DNA of 10,691 nt from CANHBY01 sp031376995. GTDB lineage: Bacteria > Pseudomonadota > Gammaproteobacteria > Burkholderiales > Burkholderiaceae_C. Positions 6,654 through 10,691 of this stretch are shown here, piece by piece. The stretch's first letter is position 1, and each line of letters opens with the position of its first letter. The notes under the pieces were generated by a model that had not been told where the DNA came from, did no database searches, and was given only the letters and a program-made list of their open reading frames with translations. Made by a program: the position numbers and the translations under genes. The stretch is from positions 1 to 10,691 of the forward strand of contig JANMEO010000086.1 of the NCBI GenBank assembly GCA_031376995.1, in the 5' to 3' direction.

Positions 6654-6666
6654 TGAAATGATTTCA
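6654..6666. repeat. 13-bp perfect palindrome just before serS
   Basis: TGAAAT (6654-6659), a central G, then ATTTCA (6661-6666) form a perfect odd palindrome ending four bases before the serS ATG. It occupies the place where a Shine-Dalgarno would be expected, and no GGAGG-like site is visible. It could be an operator or an RNA hairpin limiting initiation, or chance. Confidence 0.4.
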
Positions 6667-6670
6667 TCAC

Positions 6671-7972
6671 ATGCTTGACATCAACTTGCTGCGTAAAGAC
6701 CTCGCCGGAGTGATTGCGCGTCTAGAGACCCGCAAATCGCCCCAACCCTATCTGGATGTAGCGCAGTTTCAGGCCCTGGAGCTGGAGCGCAAAACACTCC
6801 AGTCCCGCACCGAAGAGCTTCAAGCACAGCGCAATAGCTTGTCAAAGCAAATCGGCCAGCTCAAGGCCAAGGGGGGTGATGCAGCCGCATTGATGACCCA
6901 GGTTGAAGGCCTGTTTGCTGAGCTCAACGCCTCAGCCCAGCGCCTGGAGGTCATTCAGCACAGTTTGTCAGAGATACTCATGGGCCTGCCCAATTTGCCC
7001 CACGACGAGGTGCCCGTAGGGATGGATGAGACGGGCAACTGTGAGATTCAAAGGTGGGGTCAGCCCCGTGAGTTTGACTTTGAGCCCAAAGACCATGTGG
7101 AGCTGGGTGCCCGGTGGGGGCTTGACTTTGACACCGCAGCCAAGCTTTCAGGCGCACGCTTTAGTTTTTTGAGGGGGCCGATGGCGCGGCTTCACCGGGC
7201 CCTGGCCCAGTTCATGATCGACCTGCAGACGCAGCAACACGGCTACACCGAGTGCTACACCCCTTACATCGTCAATCGCGAAATTTTGGAGGGCACCGGC
7301 CAACTCCCCAAATTCAAAGAAGACATGTTTTGGGTCAACCGGGGCGGCGATGCTTCGCAATCTGAACAGTATTTGATCTCGACCTCAGAAATTTCGCTGA
7401 CCAACAGTGTGCGCGGGCAAGTGCTGAGCCCAGAGCAGCTGCCCATCAAGCTCACCGCCCACAGCCCCTGTTTTCGCTCTGAGGCTGGCAGCGGCGGGCG
7501 TGACACCCGCGGCATGATTCGGCAACACCAGTTTGACAAAGTAGAGATGGTGCAAATTGTTCATCCCGCACAATCTCGTGCCGCCTTGACCGAGATGGTC
7601 AGCCATGCCGAGGCCGTGCTGCAGAGATTAGAGCTGCCTTACCGAGTGATGAGCTTGTGCACCGGTGACATGGGCTTTGGTGCCAGCCAAACCTTCGACC
7701 TGGAGGTTTGGCTGCCTGCGCCCCAAACCTATCGAGAGATCAGCTCATGCTCCAATTGCGACGCTTTTCAAGCGCGACGCATGCAAACTCGGTTCAAAAA
7801 TGAGCAAGGGCGCAACGACTTTGTTCACACCTTGAATGGCTCCGGCTTGGCTGTTGGGCGCACCTTGGTGGCGGTTCTAGAAAATCACCAAACCCATGAT
7901 GCCAACATCACCATCCCTGAGGCTTTGCGCCCGTACATGGGGGGTCAAACGCTGCTGGGGCTTGTTGGCTGA
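6671..7972 (+). CDS. serS: Seryl-tRNA synthetase
   Basis: This class II aminoacyl-tRNA synthetase charges tRNA-Ser (and tRNA-Sec where present). The 433-residue product has the N-terminal long coiled-coil arm (about 30-100, ERKTLQSRTEELQAQRNSLS) that grips the long variable arm of tRNA-Ser. The catalytic domain follows with the serine-binding TSE (238-240), motif 2 from FRSE to RGMIRQHQF (268-288), YREISSCSNCDAFQARR (354-370) and motif 3 LNGSGLAVGRTLVAVLEN (388-405). Length is normal. The ATG at 6671 fits the family start (MLDINLLRKD). No strong ribosome site is visible; instead a palindrome precedes it. A tRNA-Ser gene with the matching long variable arm is about 1.1 kb downstream. It follows ispH by 58 bp on the same strand and may be in the same transcript. 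Confidence 0.98.
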   Translation: MLDINLLRKDLAGVIARLETRKSPQPYLDVAQFQALELERKTLQSRTEELQAQRNSLSKQIGQLKAKGGDAAALMTQVEGLFAELNASAQRLEVIQHSLSEILMGLPNLPHDEVPVGMDETGNCEIQRWGQPREFDFEPKDHVELGARWGLDFDTAAKLSGARFSFLRGPMARLHRALAQFMIDLQTQQHGYTECYTPYIVNREILEGTGQLPKFKEDMFWVNRGGDASQSEQYLISTSEISLTNSVRGQVLSPEQLPIKLTAHSPCFRSEAGSGGRDTRGMIRQHQFDKVEMVQIVHPAQSRAALTEMVSHAEAVLQRLELPYRVMSLCTGDMGFGASQTFDLEVWLPAPQTYREISSCSNCDAFQARRMQTRFKNEQGRNDFVHTLNGSGLAVGRTLVAVLENHQTHDANITIPEALRPYMGGQTLLGLVG

Positions 7973-8058
7973 GGCACTGTCCAATAACTCACAATCGCCT
8001 CAACAATATCGCGCTGACTGCCCATGAAATCCAGGTAAACCGTATTGGGTACAAACCC
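7945..8058 (-). pseudogene. Possible coding remnant opposite the serS 3' end (very tentative)
   Basis: On the minus strand a frame is open from just after a TAG at 8059-8061 to a TGA at 7945. It reads VPNTVYLDFMGSQRDIVE... then ...SYWTVPQ. Its composition (YLDFMG, DIVEAIV) looks like real protein rather than random frame. There is only a short possible start (ATG at 8025), no ribosome site, and its end runs into serS antisense. It may be the decayed end of a lost gene. The left inverted repeat at 7973-7983 lies within it. Confidence 0.2.
7973..7983 (+). repeat. Left arm of an 11-bp inverted repeat bounding a 1000-bp segment
   Basis: GGCACTGTCCA begins at the base after the serS stop and is repeated perfectly in inverse orientation at 8962-8972. 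Both copies read inward from GGC, as terminal inverted repeats of a mobile element would. No target-site duplication is evident on the flanks. Confidence 0.5.
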
Positions 8059-8114
8059 CTAATACAGCACATCACAAAACCCCGCAATTCACGGCCCTAT
8101 GGTGCAATGGCAAC

Positions 8115-8897
8115 ATGTTTTCTCGTTGCCCGAAATGCCAACACCAGCCGCTGCCTACTGATCAGTCGCTGCCTGCTGCATGTCCTTCGTGCGGGGTGAT
8201 TCTGGCGAAGGTGGCGCTGCAAGCTGGCACTGAGCAGCGTGGCAGGCCAGCAAGGCACACAGCCCACCCAGCCGATGATATTCAACTTGATGACGCAACC
8301 GACTGGCACGCGTTGCTGTTCCATGTCCCAGAGCGTATCGACAATACGCTGTTCTGGGGTCGTGCCGCGCTGCTGGCCGTGTTTGCAGTTTGGGGCCTGT
8401 GGCTGATGATGCTCAGCGTGCCCGAGGGCGAGATGATGCAGTCGTTTATTCACCTCCCCTTGTTGATTTTTCACGAAGCCGGCCACGTGCTGTTCATGCC
8501 ACTGGGCCAGTGGTTGTCCGTGGCCGGCGGCACGCTGATGCAGTGGTTGATGCCCATGGTGCTGGGTGTTGCTCTGCTGCGGCAAAACCGTGACCCATTC
8601 GGCGCGGCATTTGCGCTGTGGCTGCTGGGTGTATCAGTGATGGATACTGCGCCCTATATGTACGATGCCCTGCACCCACAGTTGCCACTTCTTGGTGGCG
8701 GCACAGGTGAAGACCGTTTCCATGACTTCATATTCTTGCTCGACTCAGTCGGACTGCTTCACCGGTCTCAAGGGCTGGGCATGGCGCTGCACAAGCTGGG
8801 TGCAGCGCTGATGCTGCTGGCCTTGGGCTGGGCTGGCTGGTTGCTGCGCTTGCAGCATGACCAGCGATCTGACGTGATCTCGAATCAGGGACAATAG
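8115..8897 (+). CDS. Multi-pass membrane protein with N-terminal zinc ribbon and HEAGH (M50-like) motif
   Basis: The product is 260 residues. It starts with a CPKC...CPSCG zinc ribbon (C5, C8, C23, C26), then a hydrophilic linker (about 35-75) and four or more hydrophobic helices (about 82-101, 137-155, 162-178, 224-245). HEAGH at 120-124, at the edge of a hydrophobic stretch (LPLLIFHEAGHVLF), is the HExxH zinc-peptidase signature seen in site-2 protease-like M50 enzymes. MDTAPYMYDA (176-185) could supply the third metal ligand, and DRFHDFIFLLDSVGLL (200-215) looks conserved. It is probably an intramembrane zinc protease or a relative that has lost activity; the substrate is unknown. There is no clear Shine-Dalgarno at ATG 8115. 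It sits alone between serS and tRNA-Ser inside an inverted-repeat-bounded segment, suggesting acquisition. Confidence 0.75.
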   Translation: MFSRCPKCQHQPLPTDQSLPAACPSCGVILAKVALQAGTEQRGRPARHTAHPADDIQLDDATDWHALLFHVPERIDNTLFWGRAALLAVFAVWGLWLMMLSVPEGEMMQSFIHLPLLIFHEAGHVLFMPLGQWLSVAGGTLMQWLMPMVLGVALLRQNRDPFGAAFALWLLGVSVMDTAPYMYDALHPQLPLLGGGTGEDRFHDFIFLLDSVGLLHRSQGLGMALHKLGAALMLLALGWAGWLLRLQHDQRSDVISNQGQ

Positions 8898-8961
8898 CCA
8901 ACGAAATTGAAGATACCGTTTCCAGATTAAAACCGCTTAAATTTTAGATGAAGTCATGTTC

Positions 8962-8972
8962 TGGACAGTGCC
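8962..8972 (-). repeat. Right arm of the 11-bp inverted repeat bounding a 1000-bp segment
   Basis: TGGACAGTGCC here is the exact reverse complement of 7973-7983; the distance from outer edge to outer edge is 1000 bp. Beyond the 11 bases the similarity fades. No transposase frame lies between the arms, so if mobile the unit would be non-autonomous. Confidence 0.5.
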
Positions 8973-9059
8973 AGGGTGACCTAAGTGCCCCACTCGCAAG
9001 CCCTCCTGCGACAGATCTCCAGTCATGAACTCGGCAGCTTCAGCTCCGAGCACTCTAGG

Positions 9060-9065
9060 TATAAA
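9060..9065 (+). promoter_or_regulatory. Probable -10 box of the tRNA-Ser promoter
   Basis: TATAAA at 9060-9065 lies 28 bp before the mature tRNA 5' end and is a near-consensus -10 hexamer. The -35 position (about 9037-9042, GCTTCA) is poor. A start of transcription near 9072 would give a leader of about 20 nt that contains much of the adjoining inverted repeat. Confidence 0.4.
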
Positions 9066-9089
9066 ATCAGCGCCTCAGAAGACGCTGAT
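9066..9089 (+). repeat. Perfect 7-bp inverted repeat in the tRNA-Ser leader
   Basis: ATCAGCG (9066-9072) pairs with CGCTGAT (9083-9089) around a 10-nt loop, ending four bases before the first base of the tRNA. Depending on the transcription start it could be a leader hairpin near the RNase P site or a DNA operator next to the -10 box. Confidence 0.5.
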
Positions 9090-9093
9090 ACCC

Positions 9094-9184
<91 letters not shown>

Positions 9185-9193
9185 ACCCAGTGT

Positions 9194-9233
9194 TTTAGGC
9201 TGTTTCAGGACTTCTCAGTCCGGGTGGCCTAAA
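9194..9233. repeat. Nested inverted repeats just downstream of tRNA-Ser
   Basis: The outer arms TTTAGGC (9194-9200) and GCCTAAA (9227-9233) enclose inner arms GGACT (9208-9212) and AGTCC (9217-9221) with a 4-nt loop. There is no T-run after it, so it is not a standard terminator. It lies between the tRNA 3' end and the integrase remnant, where recombinase accessory sites would be expected; it could also help end the tRNA transcript. Confidence 0.45.
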
Positions 9234-9334
9234 CGGCGAAAATCCAGCATTCATGCGGGTTTGCGCGTTATAGTTGATGGCAGACTATTTCCTTCAATCC
9301 CATTTTTTTGATGGATGGGTTGATGGAGGTTTCA

Positions 9335-9670
9335 GTGCCCAAAGTTGCCAAGGAAATGAGTGCGCTGTCCGTCGGACGGCTGCAGCAACCCGGATTTCAT
9401 TTTGTCGGAGGCGTCAAGGGCATCGGCTTGCGTGTCTACCCTGAGGGTGGCCGTTGCTGGGTGCTTCGGCTGACTGTGGCCGGGCGCCGGCGAGACATGG
9501 GCTTGGGTGAGTTTCCCACGTTGACCCTGGCGCGGGCCCTCGAGCTGAGTCGTGAAGCGCATGAGCAGATCCGACAAGGCATCAACCCCTTCGAACGCCG
9601 CCACGCGGCTCGCCAGGCATTGCAAGCCGTGGCTCAGGTGACCACCTTCCGCGACATCTTACAATGCTAA
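9335..9670 (+). pseudogene. Truncated tyrosine integrase: N-terminal arm-binding domain only
   Basis: Full-length island integrases of this type are about 400 residues; here only 111 remain before a TAA. The visible part is the N-terminal DUF4102 arm-type DNA-binding domain: PKVAKEMSALSVGRL (2-16), then GGVKGIGLRVYPEGGRCWVLR (25-45), RRRDMGLGEFPTLTLA (51-66) and an Arg/Ala-rich helix to about 98. The core-binding and catalytic domains with the R-H-R-Y residues are missing; similarity stops near QVTTFRD. The start is GTG 9335, backed by GGAGG (9325-9329) five bases upstream and by the family N-terminus; upstream ATGs at 9311 and 9323 are in frame but less likely. Its place 150 bp after tRNA-Ser marks a former island insertion. 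The fragment may still bind DNA but cannot recombine it. Confidence 0.85.
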
Positions 9671-9687
9671 ATTCCCGCCCTCAGCCA

Positions 9688-9708
9688 AGCTCAGGGGCTA
9701 CCTGAGCT
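9688..9708. repeat. Perfect 8-bp inverted repeat between the integrase remnant and alkB
   Basis: AGCTCAGG (9688-9695) and CCTGAGCT (9701-9708) flank a 5-nt loop, 18 bases past the integrase stop and 22 bases before the alkB-like ATG. There is no T-run, so a terminator is unlikely on either strand. It may be an operator or a recombination scar. Confidence 0.5.
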
Positions 9709-9730
9709 ATCTCATCCTTCGAAAACCCAA

Positions 9731-10351
9731 ATGACGTTTGATCTGTTCGCAACAGAGCCGTCGCTTGAGCGTCTCAATGTTGAGAACGCCGACATCAGCA
9801 TCGCTCGGCAGGTTGATTTGGGTAAACCGGCTGACGATCTGCTGTGGGAGTTGATCGAGGACACACCTTGGCGTCACGAAGCGGTGACGATCTATGGAAA
9901 AAAGTTCATGCAGCCAAGGCTAATTGCTTGGTACGGCGATCCGGGGGAAAAATATGCTTACTCAGGCATTGCACTGGAGCCGCTTCGATGGACACCGACC
10001 CTGAGTCGGATCCAGGCAATTGTGGAGCACCTTTCGAATCAGCGATTCAACAGCGTTTTGCTGAATTACTACCGTGATCACCACGACAGCATGGGCTTTC
10101 ACAGCGATGACGAGAAGGAGCTTGGACCCAAACCAGTCATCGCGTCATTCAGTCTAGGTGCAACTCGCAGGTTCGTACTCAAGCACCGGACCCGACGGGA
10201 GCTGAAGGCCATCCGCATAGAGCTGATGTCGGGAAGTCTCTTACTGATGAAAGGCACAACGCAAAAATACTGGAAACACGGCATCAACAAGCAAACACAA
10301 CCGTGCGGTCCTCGTGTCAACTTGACGTTTCGGCAGATCATTGGGAGGTGA
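9731..10351 (+). CDS. AlkB-like 2-oxoglutarate/Fe(II)-dependent nucleic-acid dealkylase
   Basis: The product is 206 residues. Such enzymes oxidise methyl groups on damaged bases (for example 1-methyladenine, 3-methylcytosine), releasing formaldehyde and restoring the base. The nucleotide-recognition lid PRLIAWYGD (62-70) precedes the double-stranded beta helix with NSVLLNYYRDHHDSMGFHSD. The iron triad is H124, D126 and H183 (KHGINK), and the 2-oxoglutarate arginines are R195 and R201 in RVNLTFR. The PR(L/I)xAWYGD and NxYR(D)xxDxxxxHxD arrangement is closer to the ALKBH2/3-type group than to E. coli AlkB itself. All catalytic residues are intact, so it should be active. There is no convincing ribosome site. 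No ada or other alkylation genes are adjacent; its position behind an integrase remnant suggests it is island cargo. Confidence 0.92.
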   Translation: MTFDLFATEPSLERLNVENADISIARQVDLGKPADDLLWELIEDTPWRHEAVTIYGKKFMQPRLIAWYGDPGEKYAYSGIALEPLRWTPTLSRIQAIVEHLSNQRFNSVLLNYYRDHHDSMGFHSDDEKELGPKPVIASFSLGATRRFVLKHRTRRELKAIRIELMSGSLLLMKGTTQKYWKHGINKQTQPCGPRVNLTFRQIIGR

Positions 10352-10575
10352 TCTGCCCCAGGCTTCGAGGCGGGGGTTGCTGGCCTTCGTCACCGGTTTG
10401 AATTGAGTCGGGACACGCCTGGCTAATTTGTAAGGCGTCCAAGAGGAGCAATCCGTCGATGTTGGGTAATGGGTAGCTGGCGAGCTTGTGCCTGCTGCAG
10501 CACCTGGCAATGCGCAATGGGCTCAACCGCAGCCAAGAATGACTGGCGTTATCCCTCGAGGAACGTAGACCAACG
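10352..10575. other. Gene-free stretch between alkB and the transposase end
   Basis: I find no reading frame here that looks like a gene on either strand. There is one inverted repeat, ACGCCT (10415-10420) / AGGCGT (10433-10438), with a 12-nt loop, extendable through a bulge with GGAC/GTCC. It is not followed by a T-run. It may stabilise the alkB transcript end. The rest is unassigned and may be mobile-element debris. Confidence 0.4.
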
Positions 10576-10691
10576 TCAGTTCGGGTTAAGAGCATGCGGA
10601 AGAGGCTGGCGCAAAGGCAAGGTTGGTTTGTTTGGAAAAAGGCAGTAAGCCACGATCCCGCCCATGAGATTGACGGCAAAGTTGGTCGGTG
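10576..10691 (-). CDS. C-terminal end of a transposase, IS982-like (5' part outside window)
   Basis: A minus-strand frame enters from the right edge and ends with TGA at 10578-10576. The visible tail PTNFAVNLMGGIVAYCLFPN (then KPTLPL) matches the usual end of IS982-type DDE transposases as I recall them (…SPxNFxVNLxxGLxAYxxxPxKP…). The catalytic residues lie outside the window. The stop codon falls inside AACGTCAGTTCGGGTT (10572-10587), which could be the terminal inverted repeat of the element; the partner end is not visible. Completeness cannot be judged. Family assignment is moderately sure, that it is an insertion-sequence end fairly sure. Confidence 0.55.
   Translation of the reverse strand, partial: PTNFAVNLMGGIVAYCLFPNKPTLPLRQPLPHALNPN

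Noticed and set aside
8097..8585. 162-aa minus-strand frame opposite the zinc-ribbon protein
   Set aside because: It is Gln/His-rich reverse shadow; the plus-strand protein has conserved cysteine and HExxH motifs.
10338..10679. 113-aa minus-strand frame at the right edge
   Set aside because: It overlaps the transposase tail in a different frame, and the transposase-like frame is the recognisable one; the remainder has no motif.

Overview
The window looks like a chromosomal segment of a betaproteobacterium in the order Burkholderiales, most likely Comamonadaceae-like. This rests on the radC / fkpB / ispH / serS neighbourhood, the moderately GC-rich codon use and the style of the CheR and GGDEF proteins. 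It is an inference from gene content; no 16S or other marker gene is present.

Left edge (about 1-975): a minus-strand accessory stretch. It holds the first ~90 codons of a general-stress-protein-26 type flavin split-barrel protein, preceded by up to three small ORFs chained by ATGA overlaps; the 69-residue one has a clear membrane segment. It is separated from the core by ~130 bp with an inverted repeat and a decayed, coding-like tract.

Core (976-7972): cheR (minus) is divergent from a diguanylate cyclase translationally coupled to a MinD/FlhG-like ATPase. These three genes suggest chemotaxis, c-di-GMP and polar or flagellar control. The ATPase ends tail-to-tail on radC-smr (minus), the two stop codons sharing one TTAA. 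Divergent from radC runs fkpB-ispH (1-bp overlap, isoprenoid biosynthesis), then serS, so this part is housekeeping metabolism, translation and DNA/RNA maintenance.

Right part (7973-10691): a membrane protein with a zinc ribbon and an HEAGH motif lies inside a segment bounded by 11-bp perfect inverted repeats exactly 1000 bp apart (outer edges 7973-8972). It is followed by tRNA-Ser(CGA), a phage/island-type tyrosine integrase truncated after its N-terminal arm-binding domain, an AlkB-like DNA/RNA dealkylase, and at the right edge the C-terminal end of a transposase resembling IS982. This is a typical tRNA-linked integration hot spot with island remnants.

I see no CRISPR array and no clearly new multi-gene system. 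The best candidates for a second look are the inverted-repeat-bounded protease-like gene, the truncated integrase at tRNA-Ser, and the ATGA-linked small-gene train at the left edge.
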